From: Mycolicibacterium neoaurum ATCC 25795
GTDB lineage: Bacteria > Actinomycetota > Actinomycetes > Mycobacteriales > Mycobacteriaceae
Direction of reading: 5' to 3'
NCBI RefSeq assembly: GCF_000691525.1
Contig: NZ_JMDW01000020.1
Span: 1 to 64,000 of the forward strand
DNA: 64,000 nucleotides
Position numbers and translations under genes: made by a program. The first letter of the stretch is position 1. The number at the start of each line of letters is the position of its first letter. The notes beneath the pieces are model-generated. The model searched no databases. It was given only the letters and a program-made list of their open reading frames with translations, and was not told the DNA's origin. Below are positions 8,506 through 16,864 of the stretch, one piece after another.

Positions 8506-9951
8506 ATGCCAAGTCCCTCCGTCACTTCCCCGCAGGTAGCCGTCAACGACATCGGCTCCGCGGAAGACTTCCTCGCCGCTATCGACAAGACCATCAAGTA
8601 CTTCAACGATGGCGACATCGTCGAAGGGACCATCGTCAAGGTGGACCGCGACGAGGTCCTGCTCGATATCGGCTACAAGACCGAAGGCGTCATCCCTTCC
8701 CGCGAACTGTCCATCAAGCACGATGTCGACCCCAATGAGGTCGTTTCCGTGGGCGATGAGGTCGAAGCACTGGTCCTCACCAAGGAGGACAAGGAAGGCC
8801 GCCTGATCCTGTCCAAGAAGCGCGCTCAGTACGAGCGGGCCTGGGGCACCATCGAGGAGCTCAAGGAGAAGGACGAGGCCGTCAAGGGCACCGTCATCGA
8901 GGTCGTCAAGGGCGGCCTGATCCTCGACATTGGCCTGCGTGGCTTCCTGCCCGCCTCCCTGGTCGAGATGCGTCGTGTCCGCGATCTGCAGCCGTACATC
9001 GGCAAGGAGATCGAGGCCAAGATCATCGAGCTCGACAAGAACCGCAACAACGTGGTGCTGAGCCGCCGCGCCTGGCTGGAGCAGACCCAGTCCGAGGTGC
9101 GCAGCGAGTTCCTCAACCAGCTCACCAAGGGTGCCATCCGCAAGGGTGTCGTGTCCTCGATCGTCAACTTCGGCGCCTTCGTCGATCTCGGCGGCGTCGA
9201 CGGCCTGGTGCACGTCTCCGAGCTGTCCTGGAAGCACATCGACCACCCGTCCGAGGTCGTCACCGTGGGCGACGAGGTCACTGTCGAGGTGCTCGACGTC
9301 GACATGGACCGCGAGCGGGTTTCGCTGTCGCTCAAGGCGACTCAGGAAGACCCGTGGCGTCACTTCGCCCGCACCCATGCCATCGGCCAGATCGTGCCGG
9401 GCAAGGTCACCAAGCTGGTGCCCTTCGGTGCGTTCGTCCGCGTCGAGGAGGGCATCGAGGGCCTGGTGCACATCTCGGAGCTCTCCGAGCGTCACGTCGA
9501 GGTCCCGGACCAGGTGGTCCAGGTCGGCGACGACGCGATGGTCAAGGTCATCGACATCGACCTGGAGCGTCGCCGGATCTCGCTGAGCCTCAAGCAGGCC
9601 AACGAGGACTACACCGAGGAATTCGACCCCTCGAAGTACGGCATGGCCGACAGCTACGACGATGCGGGGAACTACATCTTCCCCGAGGGCTTCGATGCCG
9701 ACACCAACGAGTGGCTCGAGGGCTTCGACAAGCAGCGCACCGAATGGGAGGCCCGGTACGCCGAGGCCGAGCGTCGGCACAAGATGCACACCGCGCAGAT
9801 GGAGAAGTTCGCCGCTGCCGAGGCCGAAGAGGCTGCCCGCCCGTCGTCCTCCAGCAGCTCCTCGCGTTCCGAGGGTGAGTCGGCCGGCGGTTCGCTGGCG
9901 AGCGACGCCCAGCTGGCCGCTCTGCGGGAGAAGCTCGCAGGCAACGCCTAG
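8506..9951 (+). CDS. rpsA: 30S ribosomal protein S1
   Basis: 481 residues, the M. tuberculosis RpsA length. It contains four S1 RNA-binding repeats of about 70 residues (VEGTIVKVDRDEVLLDIG; VKGTVIEVVKGGLILDIG; RKGVVSSIVNFGAFVDLG; VPGKVTKLVPFGAFVRVE) and a Ser/Glu-rich tail ending in ALREKLAGNA. S1 brings mRNA to the 30S subunit and its mycobacterial form is discussed in trans-translation. The ATG at 8506 is preceded by GGAG with suitable spacing, and translation from there gives the family N-terminus; longer readings upstream have no family support. Confidence 0.97.
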   Translation: MPSPSVTSPQVAVNDIGSAEDFLAAIDKTIKYFNDGDIVEGTIVKVDRDEVLLDIGYKTEGVIPSRELSIKHDVDPNEVVSVGDEVEALVLTKEDKEGRLILSKKRAQYERAWGTIEELKEKDEAVKGTVIEVVKGGLILDIGLRGFLPASLVEMRRVRDLQPYIGKEIEAKIIELDKNRNNVVLSRRAWLEQTQSEVRSEFLNQLTKGAIRKGVVSSIVNFGAFVDLGGVDGLVHVSELSWKHIDHPSEVVTVGDEVTVEVLDVDMDRERVSLSLKATQEDPWRHFARTHAIGQIVPGKVTKLVPFGAFVRVEEGIEGLVHISELSERHVEVPDQVVQVGDDAMVKVIDIDLERRRISLSLKQANEDYTEEFDPSKYGMADSYDDAGNYIFPEGFDADTNEWLEGFDKQRTEWEARYAEAERRHKMHTAQMEKFAAAEAEEAARPSSSSSSSRSEGESAGGSLASDAQLAALREKLAGNA

Positions 9952-9965
9952 CAGTTCGTTTCTTC

Positions 9966-9996
9966 GGACGCCCCGGCCCAATGGGTCGGGGCGTTC
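9966..9996 (+). terminator. rpsA terminator hairpin
   Basis: Stem ACGCCCCGGCCC (9968-9979) and GGGTCGGGGCGT (9983-9994) with loop AAT, extendable by two pairs at the base, 15 nt after the rpsA stop. The trailing sequence TCGTCGTCT is only partly U-rich, as is common in mycobacteria. Confidence 0.7.
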
Positions 9997-10015
9997 GTCG
10001 TCTCCGGGCTTCATG

Positions 10016-10074
10016 GCGAGCAGACGCAGAACTGCTCAGATCACCCAGATTTCGGCACTTTTGCGTCTGCTCGC
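10016..10074. repeat. long inverted repeat between rpsA and coaE
   Basis: Left arm GCGAGCAGACGCAGAA (10016-10031) and right arm TTTTGCGTCTGCTCGC (10059-10074) pair at 15 of 16 positions around a 27-nt loop. It follows the rpsA terminator and precedes the coaE start. The right arm also supplies a TTGCGT that could act as the coaE -35. Confidence 0.75.
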
Positions 10075-10084
10075 GGGGCCCTGA

Positions 10085-10090
10085 CAGACT
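10085..10090 (+). promoter_or_regulatory. candidate coaE -10 box CAGACT
   Basis: CAGACT lies 6 nt before the GTG at 10097 and 18 nt after TTGCGT (10061-10066). It departs from TANNNT at the first base, so the call is tentative, but spacing matches the other leaderless starts here. Confidence 0.35.
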
Positions 10091-10096
10091 GTGGGC

Positions 10097-11272
10097 GTGC
10101 TTCGTATCGGACTGACCGGCGGCATCGGCGCCGGCAAATCGACGGTGTCCTCGACCTTCAGCGAGCTGGGCGCGATCATCGTCGACGGTGACGTCATCGC
10201 CCGCGAGGTCGTCGAACCCGGCACCGAGGGGTTGGCCGCCCTTGTCGATGCGTTCGGCCACGACATCCTGCACGCCGACGGTCCCGATGCCGGCGCCCTG
10301 AATCGTCCCGCACTGGCCGCCGTCGCGTTCAGCGACGAGAGCAAGCGCAAGACGCTCAACGGCATCGTCCATCCGTTGGTGGCACACCGCCGTTCGGAGC
10401 TGATCGCCGCCGCCTCCGAGGACGCCGTCATCGTCGAGGACATCCCGCTGCTGGTGGAGTCGCAGATGGCGCCGCTGTTCCCGCTGGTCATCATCGTCAA
10501 CGCCGATGTCGAACTGCGGGTCGCCCGGCTCATCGAGTATCGCGGCTTCTCCGAGGCCGACGCCCGGGCCCGCATCGCCGCGCAGGCGACCGAGGAACAG
10601 CGCCGCAAGGTGGCCGATATCTGGCTGGACAACTCCGGTTCACCGGGTGCGCTCGTCGAGCAGGCCCGCGGCCTGTGGCATGAGCGCATCCTGCCGTTCG
10701 CGCACAATCTGGAGGCGGGTCGTCCCGCCCGGCGCGATGCCGCGGTCGTACCCTACGACGCGAGCTGGCCGGATCAGGCGCAGCGGATCCTCGCCCGGTT
10801 GAACACGGCCTGCGGGCATCGCGCGACGCGTATCGATCACATCGGTTCGACCGCTGTCCCCGGGATGGACGCCAAGGACGTCATCGACGTCCAGGTGACC
10901 GTCCCGTCGTTGGAGGTCGCCGATGAACTGGTCGACGCGCTGCACACGGCCGGCTACCCGAGGGTGCACGACCTCGATGCCGACACCGCGCACAGTGACG
11001 ATCAATCGTTGTGGCGCAAGCGGTTTCATGCCTCGTCCGACCCCGGACGAGCCGCCAATGTGCATCTGCGGGTGCAGGGCTGGCCCAATCAGCAGTTCGC
11101 GCTGCTGTTCGTCGACTGGTTGCGCGCCAACCCCGGTGTACGCGAGGACTACCTGGCCGCCAAGCGGCGGGCCCTGACGGCACCGGACTACGCCGAGGCC
11201 AAAGAGCCGTGGTTCCTGGACGCCTACCGCCGCGCCGCGGAGTGGGCGAAGACCACCGGCTGGAGCAGCTGA
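10097..11272 (+). CDS. coaE: dephospho-CoA kinase with C-terminal GrpB/UPF0157 domain
   Basis: 391 residues. Residues 1-200 are dephospho-CoA kinase, with the P-loop GGIGAGKS at 8-15 and the EDIPLLVES lid region; it phosphorylates dephospho-CoA in the last step of CoA synthesis. Residues about 215-391 are a GrpB/UPF0157 domain (IDHIGSTAVPGM, KDVIDVQVTV, VHLRVQGWPNQQFALLFVDWL), a nucleotidyltransferase-like fold of unknown job. The fusion is characteristic of mycobacteria and relatives. The GTG at 10097 gives the VLRIGLTGG N-terminus seen in orthologues; a GTG at 10091 is the alternative. Confidence 0.94.
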   Translation: MLRIGLTGGIGAGKSTVSSTFSELGAIIVDGDVIAREVVEPGTEGLAALVDAFGHDILHADGPDAGALNRPALAAVAFSDESKRKTLNGIVHPLVAHRRSELIAAASEDAVIVEDIPLLVESQMAPLFPLVIIVNADVELRVARLIEYRGFSEADARARIAAQATEEQRRKVADIWLDNSGSPGALVEQARGLWHERILPFAHNLEAGRPARRDAAVVPYDASWPDQAQRILARLNTACGHRATRIDHIGSTAVPGMDAKDVIDVQVTVPSLEVADELVDALHTAGYPRVHDLDADTAHSDDQSLWRKRFHASSDPGRAANVHLRVQGWPNQQFALLFVDWLRANPGVREDYLAAKRRALTAPDYAEAKEPWFLDAYRRAAEWAKTTGWSS

Positions 11273-11276
11273 CCTC

Positions 11277-11831
11277 TCAGGCCGGCGGAGGTGCGGCGGG
11301 CTGTCCGGGGTAGCCGGGCAGCGCCGGCACACCGGCGGCCGCGGCACCGGAGGCCGGATCGTTCAGCGGTGCGCCGCACTGGATGGTCCCGTAGAGCGGA
11401 TCGTCCTTGGGGCGGAAGAGGCGCGGTGCGATGAACTGATCGGCCTGGGCGACGATCTGATCGTCGACCAGGATCTCGCAGTGCAGGTTCGACCCGTACG
11501 GCCACTCGATGGACAGCTCCAGACCCGCCAATTTCGGGTCCGTCATCACGGTGTTGACCTCGAAGGTCTGGCCAGGCAGTAGGGTCGGTTGCTCGCTGTT
11601 GACGTTCTGGTCGTCGGCCTTGTAGGCGACGATCGCGCCGCGTGAGGTGCCGTCGGCCCGCGCGCGGTAGGTGATGTTGTGCAGCAGCGGTGCCGGGGCG
11701 GAGTCGGTGGCCGCCGGTTGGGGCTGTCCGGTGTCGGGCTCGGCGACGGCCGAGGCCGGGAGGAGCTGCCCTGCCAGCAGTAGCCCCGTTGCCGTGGCAG
11801 CCAGCACCGCCGCGTGCCTGCGAACACTCAT
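11277..11831 (-). CDS. conserved exported protein of unknown function
   Basis: 184 residues. Residues 1-30 are a Sec signal peptide (RRHAAVLAATATGLLLAGQLLPASAVA). The mature part has a beta-rich core of about 110 residues (HNITYRARADG, PGQTFEVNTVMTDP, LHCEILVDDQIVAQ) with two cysteines that could form a disulfide, and a Pro/Ala-rich tail. I do not recognise a named family; the core vaguely resembles small secreted MmpS-like folds. It is the last gene of a three-gene minus-strand operon, 10 bp after the DUF402 gene. Confidence 0.75.
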   Translation of the reverse strand: MSVRRHAAVLAATATGLLLAGQLLPASAVAEPDTGQPQPAATDSAPAPLLHNITYRARADGTSRGAIVAYKADDQNVNSEQPTLLPGQTFEVNTVMTDPKLAGLELSIEWPYGSNLHCEILVDDQIVAQADQFIAPRLFRPKDDPLYGTIQCGAPLNDPASGAAAAGVPALPGYPGQPAAPPPA

Positions 11832-11841
11832 GACGGTGACT

Positions 11842-12345
11842 TTACGCCCGCCACGTCAGCACCACACCGTGCCCGGCCAGCCAGCGGTCCAGGTCATAGC
11901 CGTTGCGGGCCAATCCGTCGACGGTCGCCGTGGCGACGGTGATCGCGCGCTCCGCGACCGCAGGAGCCACCAGCTGCTCACACACCGCGGCGATCAGCTC
12001 GTCGGTGTCGGTGAGGACGACCTCGCGACCGGTGCGCACGATCAGGTCGAGATAGTGGTCTTCGGCCGACCACCCGTCCGCACCGGCGGTGTAGTCGCCG
12101 ATATCGAGGTAGAAGTCCTGGTCGCGTTCGTGGCCAGGGTTGAAATGGAAGATGGTGGCGCGCAGGTTCAGCGCCGGCAGCAGCCACGACTCCAGGTAGT
12201 GGAACTGGTCACGCCCGGGGGCGGGCCGGGCGATGTAGAGGCCCCAGGGGCGCACATCGAACACGTCGACATCGCGCACGATGCCCTTCGGGTCGGTGTT
12301 GGTGCGGGCGCGCAGGTCGAAGTACTCGCGTTTGGGTGGGTGCAT
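11842..12345 (-). CDS. DUF402-domain protein (Rv1632c-like)
   Basis: 167 residues from the ATG at 12345. The DUF402 core is recognisable by YFDLRARTNTDPKGIVRDVD, IFHFNPGHERDQDFYLDIGD and the DLIVRTGREVVLTDTDEL stretch. Characterised relatives in firmicutes and Streptomyces act as phosphatases or nucleotide-binding proteins, but the mycobacterial role is not established. The start is chosen over upstream in-frame codons because it lies 1 nt after the stop of the preceding small membrane protein gene, giving coupled translation. Confidence 0.83.
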   Translation of the reverse strand: MHPPKREYFDLRARTNTDPKGIVRDVDVFDVRPWGLYIARPAPGRDQFHYLESWLLPALNLRATIFHFNPGHERDQDFYLDIGDYTAGADGWSAEDHYLDLIVRTGREVVLTDTDELIAAVCEQLVAPAVAERAITVATATVDGLARNGYDLDRWLAGHGVVLTWRA

Positions 12346-12346
12346 A

Positions 12347-12649
12347 TCAGCGCCCTCGACGCAGGCTGCGCAGGTCGAGCACGAGCGGCCCGCGTCCGGG
12401 CGGGCGGGTGACGATGCGCAGCACAGCCCCGATGACGATCGCCAGCCCGGAGCCGGTCCACAACAGGTCGGCGGCCTCCAACCAGCTGCACTGGTGTGAC
12501 GGGCCGAGACCGCCGTCACCGCAGGTCGAGCCCAGCCGGGCCGCGATCTCACCGGGACCCGGCCACACCAGCAGGACCGCGCAGACCACGCCCGCCACCA
12601 GCAGAATCAGTCCAAGGAGTCGCAGGGCGATGCGTGCGGGTTCGGACAC
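12347..12649 (-). CDS. small two-helix membrane protein
   Basis: 100 residues from the GTG at 12649, with hydrophobic segments at about 8-28 (LRLLGLILLVAGVVCAVLLVW) and 62-80 (LLWTGSGLAIVIGAVLRIV), a short loop with two cysteines between them and an Arg-rich C-terminus. No family recognised. It heads the operon with the DUF402 protein and the exported protein. A -10 box (12656-12661) sits 6 nt ahead of the GTG and there is no Shine-Dalgarno. Confidence 0.7.
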   Translation of the reverse strand: MSEPARIALRLLGLILLVAGVVCAVLLVWPGPGEIAARLGSTCGDGGLGPSHQCSWLEAADLLWTGSGLAIVIGAVLRIVTRPPGRGPLVLDLRSLRRGR

Positions 12650-12655
12650 CGCGTC

Positions 12656-12661
12656 ACGGTA
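12656..12661 (-). promoter_or_regulatory. -10 box TACCGT, leaderless operon head
   Basis: TACCGT on the minus strand is 6 nt from the GTG at 12649. It and the uvrB -10 box share a 71-bp divergent intergenic region. Confidence 0.5.
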
Positions 12662-12708
12662 GCGCGGCCGGGGTGCGCGCGGGGAATGAACTTGTCGGTG
12701 CCCGCGCT

Positions 12709-12714
12709 TAATCT
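12709..12714 (+). promoter_or_regulatory. -10 box TAATCT, leaderless uvrB start
   Basis: TAATCT is followed by GGAGAT and then the ATG at 12721. The GGAG is too close to serve as a ribosome binding site, so the mRNA probably begins at the ATG. No LexA-type dyad was seen in this gap. Confidence 0.5.
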
Positions 12715-12720
12715 GGAGAT

Positions 12721-14892
12721 ATGGCATTCGCTACCGAACATCCTGTGTTGGCGCAGTCGGAGTACCGGCCTGCCGCCGACGCGGTCGATGGCATCGTCCG
12801 CTCGGGCGGCAGGTTCGAGGTGGTCAGCGAGTACGAACCGGCCGGTGATCAGCCGGCAGCCATCGATGATCTGGAACGCCGGGTCCGCGCCGGCGAACGC
12901 GACATCGTGTTGCTCGGCGCCACCGGTACCGGCAAGTCGGCCACCACCGCCTGGCTGATCGAGCGGCTGCAGCGGCCCACACTGGTGATGGCGCCCAACA
13001 AGACGTTGGCCGCCCAGCTGGCCAACGAGCTGCGGGAGATGTTGCCGCACAACGCCGTCGAATACTTCGTCTCGTACTACGACTACTACCAGCCCGAGGC
13101 GTACATCGCCCAGACCGACACCTATATCGAGAAGGACAGCTCGATCAACGACGATGTCGAACGGCTACGGCACTCGGCGACGTCGAGCCTGTTGTCGCGC
13201 CGCGATGTCGTGGTGGTGGCATCGGTGTCGTGTATCTACGGTCTGGGCACTCCGCAGTCCTACCTGGACCGCTCGGTCGAGCTGAAGGTCGGCGATGACG
13301 TACCCCGCGACGGACTGCTGCGGCTGCTGGTCGATGTGCAGTACGACCGCAACGACATCGCCTTCACCCGGGGCAGCTTCCGGGTGCGCGGTGACACCGT
13401 CGAGATCATCCCCGCGTACGAAGAGTTGGCGATCCGCATCGAGTTCTTCGGCGACGAGGTGGAGGCGCTGTACTACCTGCACCCGCTGACCGGTGACGTG
13501 GTGCGCAAGGTTGATTCGGTGCGGATCTTCCCGGCCACCCATTACGTGGCCGGACCGGACCGGATGGCCGTGGCCATCTCCAGCATCGAGGCCGAGCTCG
13601 AGGAGCGACTGGCCGAGCTGGAAGGCCAGGGCAAGCTGCTGGAGGCGCAGCGCCTCCGGATGCGCACCAACTACGACCTGGAGATGATGAAGCAGGTCGG
13701 GTTCTGTTCCGGTATCGAGAACTATTCGCGACATATCGACGGCCGAGGTCCCGGGACCGCGCCTGCCACTCTCATCGACTACTTCCCCGAGGACTTCCTG
13801 CTCGTAATAGACGAGTCCCATGTCACGGTGCCGCAGATCGGCGGCATGTACGAGGGCGACATGTCGCGTAAGCGCAATCTCGTCGATTTCGGGTTCCGGT
13901 TACCGTCGGCGGTCGACAACCGGCCGCTGACCTGGGAGGAGTTCGCCCAGCGCATCGGGCAGACGGTATATCTGTCGGCCACGCCCGGTAATTACGAGAT
14001 GGCCCAGGCGGGCGGGGAGTTCGTCGAGCAGGTCATCCGCCCGACCGGTTTGGTCGACCCGCAGGTGCATGTCAAACCGACCAAGGGCCAGATCGACGAT
14101 CTGATCGGCGAGATCCGACTGCGCACCGAACGCGACGAGCGCGTGCTGGTGACGACCTTGACCAAGAAGATGGCCGAGGATCTCACCGACTACCTGTTGG
14201 AGATGGGTATCCGGGTGCGGTATCTGCACTCCGAGGTCGACACGCTGCGCCGGGTGGAGCTGCTGCGTCAGTTGCGACTCGGCGAGTACGACGTGCTGGT
14301 GGGGATCAACCTGCTTCGTGAGGGCCTGGACCTGCCCGAGGTGTCGCTGGTGGCGATCCTCGACGCCGACAAGGAGGGCTTCCTGCGGTCGCCGCGCAGC
14401 CTCATCCAGACCATCGGCCGCGCCGCCCGCAACGTGTCCGGCGAGGTGCACATGTACGCCGACAAGATCACCGACTCAATGAAAGAGGCGATCGACGAGA
14501 CCGAGCGTCGCCGCGCCAAGCAGATCGCCTACAACGAGGCCCACGGCATTGATCCGCAGCCACTGCGCAAGAAGATCGCCGACATTCTCGACCAGGTGTA
14601 CCGCGAGGCAGACGATACCGAGAACGTCGAGGTCGGCGGGTCGGGCCGCAACTCCTCGCGCGGCAGGCGTGCGCAGGGTGAGCCCGGGCGCGCCGTCAGC
14701 GCCGGCATCGTGGAGGGGCGTGACACGGCGAACATGCCGCGCGCCGAGCTCGCCGATCTGATCAAGGATCTGACCGAGCAGATGATGACCGCCGCGCGCG
14801 ATCTGCAGTTCGAGCTGGCAGCGCGCATCCGCGACGAGATCCAGGACCTGAAGAAGGAGCTGCGCGGCATGGATGCCGCTGGCCTGAAGTAG
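12721..14892 (+). CDS. uvrB: excinuclease ABC subunit B
   Basis: 723 residues. A helicase-fold DNA damage-verification protein: Walker A GATGTGKS at 66-73, the beta-hairpin tyrosines YYDYYQPEAY around 119-128, Walker B VIDESH, the helicase motif GRAARN and a C-terminal UVR domain (LIKDLTEQMMTAARDLQFELAARIRDEI) for UvrC contact. UvrA2B2 loads it at bulky lesions for nucleotide excision repair. uvrA lies 12.6 kb downstream on the same strand. The N-terminal 30 residues before SEYEPAGDQPAAI are typical of actinobacterial UvrB. Confidence 0.98.
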   Translation: MAFATEHPVLAQSEYRPAADAVDGIVRSGGRFEVVSEYEPAGDQPAAIDDLERRVRAGERDIVLLGATGTGKSATTAWLIERLQRPTLVMAPNKTLAAQLANELREMLPHNAVEYFVSYYDYYQPEAYIAQTDTYIEKDSSINDDVERLRHSATSSLLSRRDVVVVASVSCIYGLGTPQSYLDRSVELKVGDDVPRDGLLRLLVDVQYDRNDIAFTRGSFRVRGDTVEIIPAYEELAIRIEFFGDEVEALYYLHPLTGDVVRKVDSVRIFPATHYVAGPDRMAVAISSIEAELEERLAELEGQGKLLEAQRLRMRTNYDLEMMKQVGFCSGIENYSRHIDGRGPGTAPATLIDYFPEDFLLVIDESHVTVPQIGGMYEGDMSRKRNLVDFGFRLPSAVDNRPLTWEEFAQRIGQTVYLSATPGNYEMAQAGGEFVEQVIRPTGLVDPQVHVKPTKGQIDDLIGEIRLRTERDERVLVTTLTKKMAEDLTDYLLEMGIRVRYLHSEVDTLRRVELLRQLRLGEYDVLVGINLLREGLDLPEVSLVAILDADKEGFLRSPRSLIQTIGRAARNVSGEVHMYADKITDSMKEAIDETERRRAKQIAYNEAHGIDPQPLRKKIADILDQVYREADDTENVEVGGSGRNSSRGRRAQGEPGRAVSAGIVEGRDTANMPRAELADLIKDLTEQMMTAARDLQFELAARIRDEIQDLKKELRGMDAAGLK

Positions 14893-14921
14893 GGGAGTGA
14901 CGACCGTCGCGCTATGCCGAC

Positions 14922-14952
14922 TTGAACTCAACCGCGGTTGAGCTTCTAGGTT
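14922..14952 (+). promoter_or_regulatory. MerR-type promoter with 19-bp spacer and dyad operator
   Basis: -35 TTGAAC (14922-14927) and -10 TAGGTT (14947-14952) are separated by 19 bp. The spacer is occupied by CTCAACCGCGGTTGAG (14927-14942), a perfect 16-nt palindrome beginning at the last base of the -35. This matches the soxS-type layout of MerR/SoxR-family targets, where the regulator untwists an overlong spacer. The GTG at 14959 is 6 nt after the -10, so the pump mRNA is probably leaderless. Confidence 0.6.
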
Positions 14953-14958
14953 GGCGTG

Positions 14959-16431
14959 GTGACCGACACCGATGTCTCGACCGATAGCGGCTGGCGTGCG
15001 TTGCTGGGCCCGAAACACCTTGGTGTCTCGACGGTTCTGGCCGGCGGGGTGGCACTGTATGCCACCAACGAGTTCTTGACCATCAGCCTGATGCCCAGCG
15101 CCGTCGCCGAGATCGGCGGGCAGCGCTTCTACGCGTGGGTGATGACGGTCTACCTGGTCGCCTCGGTGGCCGCTGCGACGACCGTCAGCGCGGTGCTGGC
15201 GCGGTTCGGCCCCCGGTCGGCGTATCTCGGCGCGTTGACGGTCTTCGGGTTGGCCAGCATCACCTGTGCGCTGGCGCCGACGATGGAATTGCTGTTGGTG
15301 GGGCGCACCATCCAGGGTGGCGCCGGCGGCCTGCTGGCGGGCCTCGGCTACGCGGTGATCAACACCGCATTACCGGAAGCGCTGTGGACGCGCGCCTCGG
15401 CGCTGGTATCGGCGATGTGGGGGGTGGGCACGCTACTGGGCCCGGCGGCCGGCGGAATATTCGCCCAGTTCGCCTCGTGGCGTTGGGCTTTCGGCGCCCT
15501 GGTGGTACTGACCGCGATGATCGCCGCGCTGGTGCCGATATCGCTGCCCAAACGCACTCGCGGTGATCGGCCGGCGGCAAGCAGGGTTCCGATCTGGTCG
15601 CTGATGCTGTTGGGCGCCGCGGCCCTGCTGGTCAGCGTGGCAGGTCTGGCGTCCGACCTGCTCATGACCGGTCTGATCCTCGCGCTGAGTGGGGCGCTGA
15701 TCGGTGCGTTCATCGTGGTTGATCGCCGGGCGGCGCTGGCGACGGCCGGCCCGGCGACGGGTCACTCGGTCCTGCCGCGCACGGCTTTCCGGCGCGGGCC
15801 CCTGAAGTGGATGTATCTCACCCTGGGTCTGCTGATGGCCTCGACGATGGTGGACATGTACGTGCCGTTGTTCGGTCAGCGGCTGGCGCACCTGGCACCG
15901 TTGGCGGCCGGCTTTCTGGGCGTGGCACTGGCCGTGGGCTGGACCGTCAGCGAGATCCTGAGCGCTTCGGCCGATCGCCGTGGGGTCGTGGTCCGGATCG
16001 TGGTCGCCTCGCCGGTGGTGATGATCGTCGGTCTGGTGGGCTCGGCAATGATGGTCGAGCAGTCGATGGCGGGTTGGTCGGTCGGGTTGTGGGTGGCGGC
16101 GTTGGTGATCACCGGAACGGGGATCGGAATGGCCTGGCCTCATCTGTCGGCGTGGGCCATGGGCGGTGTCGACGATCCGGCGGAGGGGCCCGTGGCGGCC
16201 GCGGCCATCAACACCGTCCAGTTGATCTGCGGTGCGTTCGGGGCCGGGCTGGCGGGCGTCGTCGTCAACCACTCCGCGACCGATGATGTGCACGCAGCCC
16301 GGGTGCTGTTCATCGTCTTCGCGGCGCTGGCATGTGTGGCCGTCATCGCGGCCTGGCGCGCCACCCGACGGGACCGACCATCCGCGATCAGAGGCGGCAT
16401 CTCATATCTCAAGACAGGTGTCGAGAAGTGA
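14959..16431 (+). CDS. MFS drug-efflux-type transporter (Rv1634-like)
   Basis: 490 residues with 14 hydrophobic segments, the DHA2 drug:proton antiporter size. Visible signatures are the loop 2-3 motif ARFGPRSAYLGAL and the helix 5 motif GVGTLLGPAAGG (motif C of exporters). It follows uvrB at 66 bp as in M. tuberculosis, where the orthologue is annotated as a possible drug efflux protein. The start at GTG 14959 is preferred over GTG 14956 because of the -10 spacing. The promoter predicts induction by a MerR-family sensor; no such gene is in the window. Confidence 0.88.
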   Translation: MTDTDVSTDSGWRALLGPKHLGVSTVLAGGVALYATNEFLTISLMPSAVAEIGGQRFYAWVMTVYLVASVAAATTVSAVLARFGPRSAYLGALTVFGLASITCALAPTMELLLVGRTIQGGAGGLLAGLGYAVINTALPEALWTRASALVSAMWGVGTLLGPAAGGIFAQFASWRWAFGALVVLTAMIAALVPISLPKRTRGDRPAASRVPIWSLMLLGAAALLVSVAGLASDLLMTGLILALSGALIGAFIVVDRRAALATAGPATGHSVLPRTAFRRGPLKWMYLTLGLLMASTMVDMYVPLFGQRLAHLAPLAAGFLGVALAVGWTVSEILSASADRRGVVVRIVVASPVVMIVGLVGSAMMVEQSMAGWSVGLWVAALVITGTGIGMAWPHLSAWAMGGVDDPAEGPVAAAAINTVQLICGAFGAGLAGVVVNHSATDDVHAARVLFIVFAALACVAVIAAWRATRRDRPSAIRGGISYLKTGVEK

Positions 16432-16864
16432 CACCGTGTCCGGTATCGGCACTCGTTGTCCACACGCTGGGGTGGACTTTGCCCGCCCCGGGCGCGCAGC
16501 GGCGGCGGACTTAGCTGGAGAGTGAGTGGTGGTACGGCTGAGTTCTGCTGTGGCGGCGGTCAACCGTTGATGTTCTTGGGAAGCCTGCTCCCAGCTGGAC
16601 TATTGCGTCTGCTGTGACCCCGGCGGGACAGCGCCTCGTGCGGGACCAGGATTTTGTGGCATTTGCCAGAATCGCACATTCTGTCGTTTCTTTGGAAATT
16701 ACCGGCCTGCAAATTATTTGCTGAAGAATGGTCCAGTTATGGAACACTGAGTAGTTTGCACATTACTTTCGAGTAAGTTGCGCGAAAGGTGGTCCTGTCC
16801 GCTAATTTCCCTGCATTGTCGATCCCTGCAGGTTCGACGCCATTACTGAGAGCTGGGTGGTCAT
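16432..16864. other. intergenic region, AT-richer than its surroundings
   Basis: From about 16640 to 16860 the sequence is visibly poorer in G and C than the rest of the window. It carries GACACCGTGTC at 16430-16440, two GCACATT heptamers (16674-16680 and 16758-16764) and an imperfect inverted repeat GTCGATCC/GGTTCGAC at 16818-16838. No convincing gene was found. It may be a long regulatory leader of the glycoside hydrolase gene or a target of an AT-binding silencer such as Lsr2. Confidence 0.5.
16818..16838. promoter_or_regulatory. candidate operator, imperfect inverted repeat
   Basis: GTCGATCC-CTGCA-GGTTCGAC, arms matching at 7 of 8 positions around a 5-nt centre, 26 nt before the glycoside hydrolase ATG. 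The size suits a dimeric repressor. No regulator gene is adjacent. Confidence 0.3.

Noticed and set aside
8473..10014. Long minus-strand open frame covering rpsA
   Set aside because: It is the antisense of a highly biased high-GC gene; the translation is His/Leu/Asp-rich with no family character.
16511..16747. 78-codon minus-strand frame in the AT-richer gap
   Set aside because: No ribosome binding site, no family pattern, and it ends without relation to neighbours; kept as intergenic.
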